Below, piece by piece: positions 26,876 through 35,091 of a DNA stretch of 64,000 nt. The number at the start of each line of letters is the position of its first letter. Position 1 is the first letter of the stretch. The stretch comes from Planctomycetota bacterium. GTDB taxonomy: Bacteria > Planctomycetota > B15-G4 > SIAN01. Below the pieces are notes generated by a model that saw only the letters and a list, made by a program, of their open reading frames with translations, was not told the DNA's origin and made no database searches. The position numbers and the translations under genes were made by a program. The stretch covers positions 372,001 to 436,000 of the forward strand of contig JANQQL010000031.1 of assembly GCA_028289345.1 (NCBI GenBank), given 5' to 3'.

Positions 26876-29556
26876 CTCCGGCTCCTCCCGTCCGAGGCAA
26901 AACGCTGTTTCGTCCAGTGGGGGCTGCTCTACTCATGGCGAGCGTTGGGGCTTGCAGCCCCCCCACCGAAGAGTCTCCCTCGTTGGTTCGCCCCCTGGAT
27001 CATCCGCTCACGGTGGATTCGCCATGGAGCCCGGCCGAAAAAGGAGACCGGTTCACCGGCGCATCGACCGAAGCCCTGCTGCGCGTCGACTTCGAATCCG
27101 GGATCGGCGACTTGCACGCCTATCGATCGGCCCAACCGTTCGGCGATTTCGCCACCCCACCGTTGAAAGCGTTGCCGGCTCCGTCCGCGCCCCGGGCCAC
27201 CCCGGAAGCCGCCGCCCACGGCTCCCAAGGTCTCCGATTCGACACCCCATCCGGGGCGGCACTCTGGATCACTCCCGCGCTGGCCGACACGGCGTACTCC
27301 TTGACCTATCAAACAAGAGTTCAGTGCGAGGAGAGACGGGAGCAGGCAGAGCAAAGAGGATACGTCGGTCAGGTGTTGCTGCTCGAACTGCACCAGCTTC
27401 CCGATCCCGAAGCTCATGGCGGAGACGCGTTCGCCGCGGTCAAGGCGATCCTGGAAACCCAGCTCGCCTCGAAGCACTTGCTGACCGGACCGATTTCCAA
27501 CCAATTCGAAGAGCGCCGCCTGTTGTTCAAGAGTTCGGTGTACACCCGAGCCATGGCATTGGTCTTCTTCGCCGGTGACCCAGGATGGTGGCGCTCCGCC
27601 GAACAACCCACAGCCGACCCGCCGAACGGCACCGTGGACCTCGACGACTTACTCCTCCGTCCGGTGCGACTGCGCGACTACCTGGCCTTCTCTCACTTGT
27701 CTGTCCAGGACGACTGGAGGACCTTGGCAACGGCCAACGAAGAGTCCGATCCTTGGGTGAGGAAGGTCAAGCTCGATGGGGAGATCCGCCGAGCATTCTT
27801 GGCCCCCGCCCCGACCCGCGGGTCGGTCCACTTCCAAGCACCCTCGGGCCCCTTTCGACTCTCGTTAGGCATTGGGGTCCTGGAAGAGCGGGTCGCGACT
27901 TGGGGAACCGAGCCGGTCGAGTTTCAGATTCAGGTTCTCGCGCCGGATGGCCGGTTGGTTCTCCAATCAAAACGCTCTCTGCAACCAGGCCGCGTGGAAG
28001 CCGATCTCGGCTGGCAAGAGTGGAACCTGGAGGGCACCACTGACGGAGGGAAACACCAACTCGTGCTGGAAACTCGGGCCTCCGCTTCGAGCCGGGATCT
28101 GGGCGTGTTCGCTGAGCCATGCTGGGCAACGCAGCCGAAGACTCCTCCGAGGAACCTGATCCTCGTTTCCCTCGATACCCTGCGCGCGGATCGCCTCGGC
28201 TGCTACGGCTACCAACGGGAGGATGGAATTCCGGTGAGCCCCCACCTGGACGCATTCGCCGACCAGTCTCGGCGGTTTTCGCGAGCCAGGACCGTGGCGT
28301 CCTACACCCTGCCGAGTCACGCCACAATGATGACCGGACTCTATCCCGCCGTTCACGCCGTGGTGGACTCCCAACGACGCCTGGTCGACGGAGTCCACGA
28401 CGTGCTTGCTCAGCGGTTGCAGCGAGCGGGGTACGAGACCGCGGCATTCACGGGCGGCGGCTTCGTGTCCTACGAATACGGATTTCACCTTGGCTTCGAT
28501 CGCTACTCCACGTTGGATCCGCTGCTGTCTCCGACCGACCCCATGCGCAACGCGTTTCCTCGCCCGAATGACCGTGCGTTCAACGATGCGAGCTACGCGA
28601 GGGCAAGCTTGGACGCGGCTCTGGAATGGATGGCGACTCGCGCCGAGTCTCCCTTCTTCCTGTTTCTCCATTCGTTCCTGGTTCACAACTACCACCCCAC
28701 CGTGGACCGGGAACAACGGTTCGTCCGCGAGGACCCTCTGGACTTCCTCGCCACCGACCGCGATCTGCACCACTGGGACCGAGAGCTTGCCAAACAAGAC
28801 CTGGCCATCCCTCCCGAGCTGATCGGGGTCTTGCGCGACTTGTACGATGCCACGATTCATCAAGCCGATGCCGAGTTTGGACGCTTGGTCGCGTTCCTGA
28901 AAGAACACCAGCTGTGGGACCGAACCGTGGTTCTCGTCACCTCCGATCACGGAGAAGAGTTCGGCGAGCACCGCGGCCTCCTCCACGGCAGAACCCTGTA
29001 CGAAGAGGTCATGCAGATTCCGCTCATGCTGCGGGTCCCGGGGATGCGGAACGCGGTCATCGATGCCCCCGTTGACTTGACCCAGATCGCCGCGACCTTG
29101 TCGGAGTTGGCGGGTCTGGCAACGCTCGAAAACAATGGGCCATTGAATCTCTTGCAGTCCGAGGCAGATCTGTTGGCAGCGTCGCAGATTTGGGGAGAAG
29201 TGACGGCCCCGTTTCTCACCGAACGCTACTCGTGCACTCGCGACGGCTGGAAGCTGATCTTCAATCCAGAGACGGCAGTCGAAGAGCCGGGCTACGAAAA
29301 GCGTCGCCCCCCCCAATACGAGCTGTACGATTTGGGGAGCGATCCCGAGGAGCAATCCAACCTCCTGGCTCCTCCCCACCACCTCGAGCCTCCTCACCCT
29401 CGTGCAGGCAAGCTGCGACTCTGGCTCGATCACCGACGTCAGGAGTTCGCCAGGGAATCGGCCCGTCGAATCCCCGAGCTCCATCTCCTCGAAACCACCA
29501 TGAGTCCCGACCAGGTCGAGAGGCTTCGGGAGTTGGGATACGCCGTCGACGAGTAG
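26872..29556 (+). CDS. sulfatase-superfamily lipoprotein 3 (Thr at the nucleophile position)
   Basis: An 894-aa predicted lipoprotein: signal peptide with a clear lipobox VGAC, cleavage before Cys. The N-terminal half includes a beta-rich part (VDFESGIGDLHAY) similar in character to that of the first paralogue. The C-terminal half is the sulfatase fold with VSLDTLRADRLGCYG, SYTLPSHATMMTGL, VTSDHGEEFGEHRG and RTLYEEVMQIPLML. Thr again occupies the nucleophile position. The ATG overlaps the previous stop by 4 nt. It is the last of three coupled genes; the following gene lies 518 nt away. Confidence 0.86.
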   Translation: MTPAPPVRGKTLFRPVGAALLMASVGACSPPTEESPSLVRPLDHPLTVDSPWSPAEKGDRFTGASTEALLRVDFESGIGDLHAYRSAQPFGDFATPPLKALPAPSAPRATPEAAAHGSQGLRFDTPSGAALWITPALADTAYSLTYQTRVQCEERREQAEQRGYVGQVLLLELHQLPDPEAHGGDAFAAVKAILETQLASKHLLTGPISNQFEERRLLFKSSVYTRAMALVFFAGDPGWWRSAEQPTADPPNGTVDLDDLLLRPVRLRDYLAFSHLSVQDDWRTLATANEESDPWVRKVKLDGEIRRAFLAPAPTRGSVHFQAPSGPFRLSLGIGVLEERVATWGTEPVEFQIQVLAPDGRLVLQSKRSLQPGRVEADLGWQEWNLEGTTDGGKHQLVLETRASASSRDLGVFAEPCWATQPKTPPRNLILVSLDTLRADRLGCYGYQREDGIPVSPHLDAFADQSRRFSRARTVASYTLPSHATMMTGLYPAVHAVVDSQRRLVDGVHDVLAQRLQRAGYETAAFTGGGFVSYEYGFHLGFDRYSTLDPLLSPTDPMRNAFPRPNDRAFNDASYARASLDAALEWMATRAESPFFLFLHSFLVHNYHPTVDREQRFVREDPLDFLATDRDLHHWDRELAKQDLAIPPELIGVLRDLYDATIHQADAEFGRLVAFLKEHQLWDRTVVLVTSDHGEEFGEHRGLLHGRTLYEEVMQIPLMLRVPGMRNAVIDAPVDLTQIAATLSELAGLATLENNGPLNLLQSEADLLAASQIWGEVTAPFLTERYSCTRDGWKLIFNPETAVEEPGYEKRRPPQYELYDLGSDPEEQSNLLAPPHHLEPPHPRAGKLRLWLDHRRQEFARESARRIPELHLLETTMSPDQVERLRELGYAVDE

Positions 29557-30074
29557 GGCTGCGGCATTTCGCCGGGAAAGTGCCCCCGGGGCGGACACTT
29601 CTCCGGACACGTTCCGGGGTCATTTGGGAGCGACCCGCGGGGCCGTTCCCGAGGATCTCTGGGCGGCGCTCCCAACGGTCGACGTAAATAATTGCCCACA
29701 AATGATTTGCCGGTGATCCGAAAAACCTTCGTCGCAGGCGAAAAGGGTCTGGCGTCTCTCGGGGGGGTGGGCTAGAAAGTTCGCACCTCCGCAGAGCTCT
29801 CTGCTCTTGCCCACTGTCGTTCTCGAACGACCTGCAGAGCCCTCGGAGTTTCCCTAAGTCTTTAGGGCCTGCCGGTACCCAGCCGATTCTTCCCGACGGG
29901 TGCGGTCGCATTGCGGCCGGAGCTCGTTGCTGGAATTGGACTCGATCCGCATGGACGTCGTGTTGGATCACGTTGTCTCCGGCACCGGAATCTCACGGCC
30001 CGGGTTTCTTGCACTGCGGATGCCCCCTGTTCGGGGCCTGTTTCTTGGACTCCTTGGAGAAGGATGCACCTTCC
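29557..30074. other. 518-nt leader region with three short hairpins
   Basis: No gene is supported. Three small perfect inverted repeats occur within 80 nt: 29791-29804 (GCAGAG/CTCTGC), 29816-29831 (GTCGTT-CTCG-AACGAC) and 29852-29867 (CCCTAA-GTCT-TTAGGG). The first part is GC-rich with imperfect dyads and no T-tract. A candidate ECF-type promoter lies at 29932-29959, downstream of the hairpins. Confidence 0.5.
29932..29959 (+). promoter_or_regulatory. candidate ECF-type promoter upstream of the repeat-module protein
   Basis: GGAAT (29932-29936), 19 nt, CGTC (29956-29959), about 115 nt before the ATG at 30075. It has the same sequence and spacing as the motif before the first sulfatase-like gene. 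Confidence 0.3.
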
Positions 30075-32684
30075 ATGACTTCGTCCGATCGGTCTTCCAA
30101 AGGCCCCCTCGTTGGACTCGTGCTGCTCATCGGACTGGTGGCGGCGATCGTCGTTGGCCTGAAATTCCTCGGCGGAGGAGAGGCGGAAAAAAGCGAGGCG
30201 CCAAAAACCGCGAGCCGCACCGAAGCTCCCAAGGACCAGAAACCGATTCGCGTGGACTCGGTTCTGGAGCCGACGGTGGACGACGGCCCGGTGTCGTTCT
30301 CCATCGTTTGCATCGCCTCTGGCGGAAGCGAAACACCGCTCGAGGGAGTCGAGGTGAGCGCCGTTCCCACTGGCGCAGGAAATCGCGATGCCCAGCCGTC
30401 AGTGGCCACCACCGACGCCAACGGCATCGCCGAATTCAAGGACATGGAGCACCAGCAGTACGTGGTGACGGCCCAACCCGAGGGCCGCTACTCCCTTCGC
30501 AGCCGATCCGTGAAGACGGGTGGCCGCACGACCCTCATTTGGGGTCCTCAAGTCAGCCTGAAGGGCACGGTGGTTGCCGCCGATGACCAGTCCCCGGTGA
30601 CCGGAGTGTTCACCCAGGTCCGTTGTGACTTGGACGCTGACCTGGTGATTTCGCGCATCCGACGCGCCCAACAAACCGGCCAGGCGGTGGAGGACGTCCC
30701 CGGGTTTGGCGAGGCGATGCCTTTCTTCCACCGCACCATGGAAACCGATGAGAACGGTCAGTTCTCGGTCGAGGCGATCCCCGCGGGATACGACGTGTTC
30801 GTGTCCTTCAGTCACGACGAATTCGACTCACTGCAAGAGCGAATTCGAACCAAGCCCGAAACCGACGTCGAGCGCAAGTTCGTGCTGCTGAATCGCACCG
30901 AGATCTTCGGCAAGGTCGTGGATGACGTGACCGGCGAACCTCTCGCCGGTGTCCTGGTGCAAGCCACCGAGGGCGGGGTGCCTCTGGAAGCCTACGCGCT
31001 GCTCGGCAGCGAACCGGTGTTGTTCGAATCCATCACGGATGACGACGGCAACTACCGAATCGTCAACGTTCCCCGCGGTCGCCAGCTCTTGCAGGTGGAG
31101 CACGAAGGCTACCACCAGATGCGAGAGAGCTTCGAGATCACGGAACGCGATCCGGTGGAAAGAAATCTGCGACTTTCCCAAGGAGCTCGCCTGAGCGGAC
31201 GTGTCCTGGACACCTCCGGTCGTCCGGTCGAAGGCGCCACCGTTTACTGGCTGCATCCCCAGGAGTTGATCCTCGGCGCCGAAATGTCACTGAAGAACAA
31301 GACCGGCTCGGTCACCGGACCGGATGGTGCGTTCCATTTCTTGGATGTCCGTCCGGAGATGACGTTCAACCTGATGGTCGTGCACCCAGACTACCTGGAA
31401 GCCACTCAGCAGGACTTGTTGCTGCAGCAAGGGGAAAACCTGACGGGCGTGGAGATCTTCCTGGCTCGCGGCGGAGAAATCACCGGTTTCGTTCAGAACA
31501 GTGACCGTCAGCCAATCGCCGGCGCCGTGCTCACTGCCCGCTCCGTCCAACCTCCGCGCCCCGCGGTGCCCAAGGTCATCAGCCAAGCGGACGGAACGTT
31601 CCAAGTGCGCAACACTCGCAAGGGTGTGTACCAGATCACTTGCGAAGCGCCCGGCTACTGCATGGCGACCAACCGCAATGTCCGCGAAATCGCGAGTGGT
31701 GTGGCTTTCTACATGGTCAAAGAAGCCGTGTTTGCCGGCAAGGTCACGGACGAGTTCTCCGGCGAACCCATTCCTCGATTTGTGGTTCGTTACCGACCGT
31801 CTTCCAGCGCCCACGCACGGGATTTGAAAACCGAGACATTCCGCAACGACGACGGAACCTTCCGCATCGCCGGGCTGAGCCCGGGACCGTGGGATTTCGA
31901 GTTCACGTGTGACGACTATGCCCCGGTGGTGATGAACGCGGTCGGTCTCAAGGAAGCCGAGCAGCGCACGAGCGAAGAGATCAAGTTGAACCCCGGCGCC
32001 AAAGCGGTGGGACGGGTCATCGGCACCAACGGCCGCCCGGTCGAAGGCGCTCTGGTCCGCTTCGAGTTCCTGGAGTCCTTCGTCAAGACCGACAAGACCT
32101 ACCTAAAGATGCAGACCAAGGCCGGCGACAACGGGGTCTACGAGATGCCCAACCTGTTGCCTGGTAAGTACCAGTGCTGGGCCACCCACCCACGCTTCGC
32201 TCAGCCCAAGCCCAAGGAGGTGGACGTGCTGGATGCTCCTTCCACCACCATTGACATCACCTTGCAGCGGGCCGGCAAGTTCCGCTTGCTGGTGCACGAC
32301 GAGTTCGGCAAGGCCGTCGTCGGCGCCAAGGTCATGCTGTTCCAAGGCAAGAGTCCCATGGAAGCGGCCACCCGAGTGGTGAGCTCTCAAGGCGTCGGGC
32401 TCAAGTTCGAAGATCCGGTCGAACGCGCTGGTCTCGCATCCATGAGCGATGCCGACTCCCGAGCCAAGGGCATCACCAGCCGCGTCCCACAATCGGGAGA
32501 ACTGGTGTGGCACCGGAAGCCACCAGGAGACTGGTCCATCTGGATCACCGCGGCGGGCTTCAGCCAGTACAAGCAGAAGGTCACCCTCATCCCGGGTAAG
32601 GAAGTCATCCACGAAGCCGTTCTCGAGCGTCCCAAGGAAGGCGAGAAGGGCAAGAAGAAGAAGGGTGGAAAGAAAGGGAGCTGA
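30075..32684 (+). CDS. membrane-anchored protein of repeated carboxypeptidase-regulatory-like modules
   Basis: An 869-aa protein with an N-terminal membrane helix (about residues 12-33) and no lipobox, followed by about eight beta-sandwich modules. The modules share a G-x-V-x-D/N-x(3)-G-x-P-x-x-G-A/V-x-V pattern, for example GKVVDDVTGEPLAGVLVQA, SGRVLDTSGRPVEGATVYW, GFVQNSDRQPIAGAVLTAR and GRVIGTNGRPVEGALVRFE. No catalytic domain is visible. The C-terminus is a Lys/Gly tail (KKKKGGKKGS). It is probably a structural or binding protein on the periplasmic side. The ATG at 30075 is preceded by GGAGAAGGA. The first SUMF1-fold gene starts 12 nt downstream, implying an operon. Confidence 0.78.
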   Translation: MTSSDRSSKGPLVGLVLLIGLVAAIVVGLKFLGGGEAEKSEAPKTASRTEAPKDQKPIRVDSVLEPTVDDGPVSFSIVCIASGGSETPLEGVEVSAVPTGAGNRDAQPSVATTDANGIAEFKDMEHQQYVVTAQPEGRYSLRSRSVKTGGRTTLIWGPQVSLKGTVVAADDQSPVTGVFTQVRCDLDADLVISRIRRAQQTGQAVEDVPGFGEAMPFFHRTMETDENGQFSVEAIPAGYDVFVSFSHDEFDSLQERIRTKPETDVERKFVLLNRTEIFGKVVDDVTGEPLAGVLVQATEGGVPLEAYALLGSEPVLFESITDDDGNYRIVNVPRGRQLLQVEHEGYHQMRESFEITERDPVERNLRLSQGARLSGRVLDTSGRPVEGATVYWLHPQELILGAEMSLKNKTGSVTGPDGAFHFLDVRPEMTFNLMVVHPDYLEATQQDLLLQQGENLTGVEIFLARGGEITGFVQNSDRQPIAGAVLTARSVQPPRPAVPKVISQADGTFQVRNTRKGVYQITCEAPGYCMATNRNVREIASGVAFYMVKEAVFAGKVTDEFSGEPIPRFVVRYRPSSSAHARDLKTETFRNDDGTFRIAGLSPGPWDFEFTCDDYAPVVMNAVGLKEAEQRTSEEIKLNPGAKAVGRVIGTNGRPVEGALVRFEFLESFVKTDKTYLKMQTKAGDNGVYEMPNLLPGKYQCWATHPRFAQPKPKEVDVLDAPSTTIDITLQRAGKFRLLVHDEFGKAVVGAKVMLFQGKSPMEAATRVVSSQGVGLKFEDPVERAGLASMSDADSRAKGITSRVPQSGELVWHRKPPGDWSIWITAAGFSQYKQKVTLIPGKEVIHEAVLERPKEGEKGKKKKGGKKGS

Positions 32685-32696
32685 CCCGGGAACGGT

Positions 32697-33905
32697 ATGA
32701 AAAGCCCCCAACGGCTTGCACTCATTGCCGCCTGCTGGATCACCGCGCTCTGCACCGACGTGCATGGCGTCCAGGTGATCCGTCGCCAGGGGAAACCATT
32801 TGCGCCCCAGGATTGCCTCTGGTCACGCATTAGCGAACCGGATCTGCAGGTTCCGGAGACGGAGCCGACAGCAGCCGAACTCGCCCCGACCCTGGGGCTG
32901 GTGGAAGCGGGTTCGGATCACGGCGTTCCGGTGTTCCGACACGAGCAGACCGGAATGCAGTTCGTGTTCGTTCCCGGTGGTGAGTTCCCGATGGGGAGCG
33001 ACTATTCCGGCATCTTCGAGCGTCCCTCCATCGTCGCCTCAGCGCGGAACTCCCGCGAGGAAAAGCACTACTTCAACAGCGAGCAGCCGTGCGCCAACAT
33101 CTACGTCTCGCCGTTCTTCATCGGGCAGTTCGAGGTCACGGTGGCCCAGTACCGAGCATTCCTGGCGGCTGCGCAACGCGGGGAAGTCCAGCACCTGGAG
33201 TACCCCGCACTGGAAGAGCAGGACCACACCCCCCACTTCTGGGAGCAGGAACACCTTCCATTCTTTGACGACGATCAGCCCGTGGCAGGTGTTTCCTGGC
33301 TGAGCGCCTTCGCGTTCAGCAACTGGATGAACGCCCGGCTGCCCACCGAGGCAGAGTGGGAGAAGGCGGCTCGAGGAAACGACCGCCGCAGCTATCCCTG
33401 GGGCAACCAATTCGATGTGATGCGGGCCAACACCAAAGAAGGAATCAATGAACGGACGGTCCGCACCGGCGTCTACATCGGGGGTCGCAGCCCGTACGGC
33501 TGTTACAACATGGCGGGAAATGTCACCGAGTACACCATGGACGCGTACGAGGAAACCGTGTACGTCCATCGCAAACAAACCAATCATTGCCTTCTCGAAC
33601 GTTCCCCGCGGAGAGATCACCGGGTGGTTCGTGGAGGGAGCTGGAGCCAGTACGTCGGCGGGATGCATCGAGCGCGAACCACCTCGCGCGCCTCGCTACC
33701 CATGAGCTACGGCGTCACCGGCGGCGTCGAGGATGCGCAGCATCTGTACCCCGGCTTCCGGGTAGTGCTCAGCCCCCACCAAGACCTGTACCCCGAAGGC
33801 TGGCTGGAAGAGCGCCGTCGGACTCTGCCGGAGCGTCGGGAGGCGCGTCTCGAGAAACGACGTCTCAAGCTGGAAGAACTACGCAACAGCATGGAGGAGA
33901 AATGA
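32697..33905 (+). CDS. exported SUMF1/FGE-fold protein 1, probably not a formylglycine enzyme
   Basis: A 402-aa protein with a signal peptide (LALIAACWITALCTDVHG). After a 60-residue linker comes a SUMF1 fold: FVFVPGGEFPMGSDYSG, the conserved LPTEAEWEKAARG and YPWGN, GCYNMAGNVTEYT and RVVRGGSWSQYVGGMHRART. True formylglycine-generating enzymes carry two catalytic cysteines in the RGGS(x)nC region; none is present here. It may bind a ligand or act as a module, as many SUMF1 homologues do. A Lys/Arg/Glu-rich helix ends the protein. The stop overlaps the next ATG (ATGA), coupling it to a close paralogue. Confidence 0.85.
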   Translation: MKSPQRLALIAACWITALCTDVHGVQVIRRQGKPFAPQDCLWSRISEPDLQVPETEPTAAELAPTLGLVEAGSDHGVPVFRHEQTGMQFVFVPGGEFPMGSDYSGIFERPSIVASARNSREEKHYFNSEQPCANIYVSPFFIGQFEVTVAQYRAFLAAAQRGEVQHLEYPALEEQDHTPHFWEQEHLPFFDDDQPVAGVSWLSAFAFSNWMNARLPTEAEWEKAARGNDRRSYPWGNQFDVMRANTKEGINERTVRTGVYIGGRSPYGCYNMAGNVTEYTMDAYEETVYVHRKQTNHCLLERSPRRDHRVVRGGSWSQYVGGMHRARTTSRASLPMSYGVTGGVEDAQHLYPGFRVVLSPHQDLYPEGWLEERRRTLPERREARLEKRRLKLEELRNSMEEK

Positions 33906-35065
33906 AAGTCTTCCAGACCCCCGGCTGGATTCCCCTGGCACGCGTCGTTGCCGCCGCCCTGGTGGTGACTTGCGCGACGAGCGAAGCCACCGCTCAGCTT
34001 TACGATCCCGACCGATCGCTGTTCTCTCGGTTTGCCGAAGCCGAACTGCCAGCCGCCCCCGAAAGCCCCAGCGCCGAGGAACTCGCGGCCTCCCTCGACT
34101 TGGAACCGGCCGGCGAGGAAGGCGGCATTCCTCAATACCAACTGAAGGACACCAGCCTTCTGTTCGTCTTCGTCCCCGGCGGCACGTTCACTTTGGGAAG
34201 CCACTACTCGGACATCTACCAAACCCCGTTCGTGACGGATTCGGCAAAGTCGTCCAAGACCCTCCAGAACTACTTCGTGGCCGAGCAACCGGCACGAGAG
34301 GTGTATCTCTCCCCCTACTTCATTTCCAAGTACGAGATCACCGTCAAACAGTACCGGAAGTTCGTCAAAGCCTGGCGAGAAGACGACACCATCGAGGAGC
34401 ATCACTACCCAGGTACCCCGGCCGGATTCAGCCACGTTCCGTTTCTTTGGAAGAGTTCTCTCCCGTTTTGGGAGGACGACTCGCCAATCATTGGAATCTC
34501 TTGGTATTCCGCCTACGCGTTCTGCCAATGGCGCGGGGGCCGTCTCCCCACGGAAGCGGAGTGGGAAAAAGCGGCCCGCGGAACGGATCGGCGGATCTTC
34601 CCCTGGGGAAACGTGTTCGATCCGATGCGCGCCAACACGCGACATGGGTACAACGGGCGAACCATGGAGGTCGGAAGCTACCAGGGTGGGCGTAGTCCCT
34701 TGGGCTGCTACGACATGGCGGGGAATGCCGCCGAGTACACCTTGGACGCATTCGAAATGACCGCCTACCAGAATGGCGCTCTCAAAGACCCCTGCATCCT
34801 TGAAACCTTCCCCTTGAGCCAGTTCCGGGTGGTCCGTGGCGGGAGCTGGAACGAGCAGGGTTACTTGCACCGCGCGCGAACGACCAGTCGCGAACGAGGG
34901 CACCTCGTGCCCAACTACCAAGTCGCAAACACTGCGGAAGCTCAGATTCAGTATCTGCAGTACGGGTTCCGCATGGTGCTCACGCCTCAGCGTGACCTTC
35001 TCGGCGACGAAGGACGGGAACAGGTCGAAAAGATGTTGGAGGCAGGGAAGCGCCGTACCCGCTGA
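33902..35065 (+). CDS. exported SUMF1/FGE-fold protein 2, probably not a formylglycine enzyme
   Basis: A 387-aa paralogue of the preceding gene, with its own signal peptide (VVAAALVVTCATSEATAQ). The SUMF1 fold has FVFVPGGTFTLGSHYSD, LPTEAEWEKAARG, FPWGN, GCYDMAGNAAEYT and RVVRGGSWNEQGYLHRART, again without the active-site cysteines. The regions before the fold also match between the two proteins (ELAxxLxLE pattern after a variable acidic stretch), so they arose by tandem duplication. The ATG overlaps the first paralogue's stop. Ends 26 nt from the convergent serS. Confidence 0.85.
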   Translation: MKVFQTPGWIPLARVVAAALVVTCATSEATAQLYDPDRSLFSRFAEAELPAAPESPSAEELAASLDLEPAGEEGGIPQYQLKDTSLLFVFVPGGTFTLGSHYSDIYQTPFVTDSAKSSKTLQNYFVAEQPAREVYLSPYFISKYEITVKQYRKFVKAWREDDTIEEHHYPGTPAGFSHVPFLWKSSLPFWEDDSPIIGISWYSAYAFCQWRGGRLPTEAEWEKAARGTDRRIFPWGNVFDPMRANTRHGYNGRTMEVGSYQGGRSPLGCYDMAGNAAEYTLDAFEMTAYQNGALKDPCILETFPLSQFRVVRGGSWNEQGYLHRARTTSRERGHLVPNYQVANTAEAQIQYLQYGFRMVLTPQRDLLGDEGREQVEKMLEAGKRRTR

Positions 35066-35091
35066 ACCTGGGCCGCTCTGCCCTCCCCCCA

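Noticed and set aside
21741..35065. Reading the cluster as sulfatases plus their formylglycine-generating enzymes
   Set aside because: The sulfatase-like active sites have Thr at the modified position and the SUMF1-fold proteins lack the FGE cysteines.
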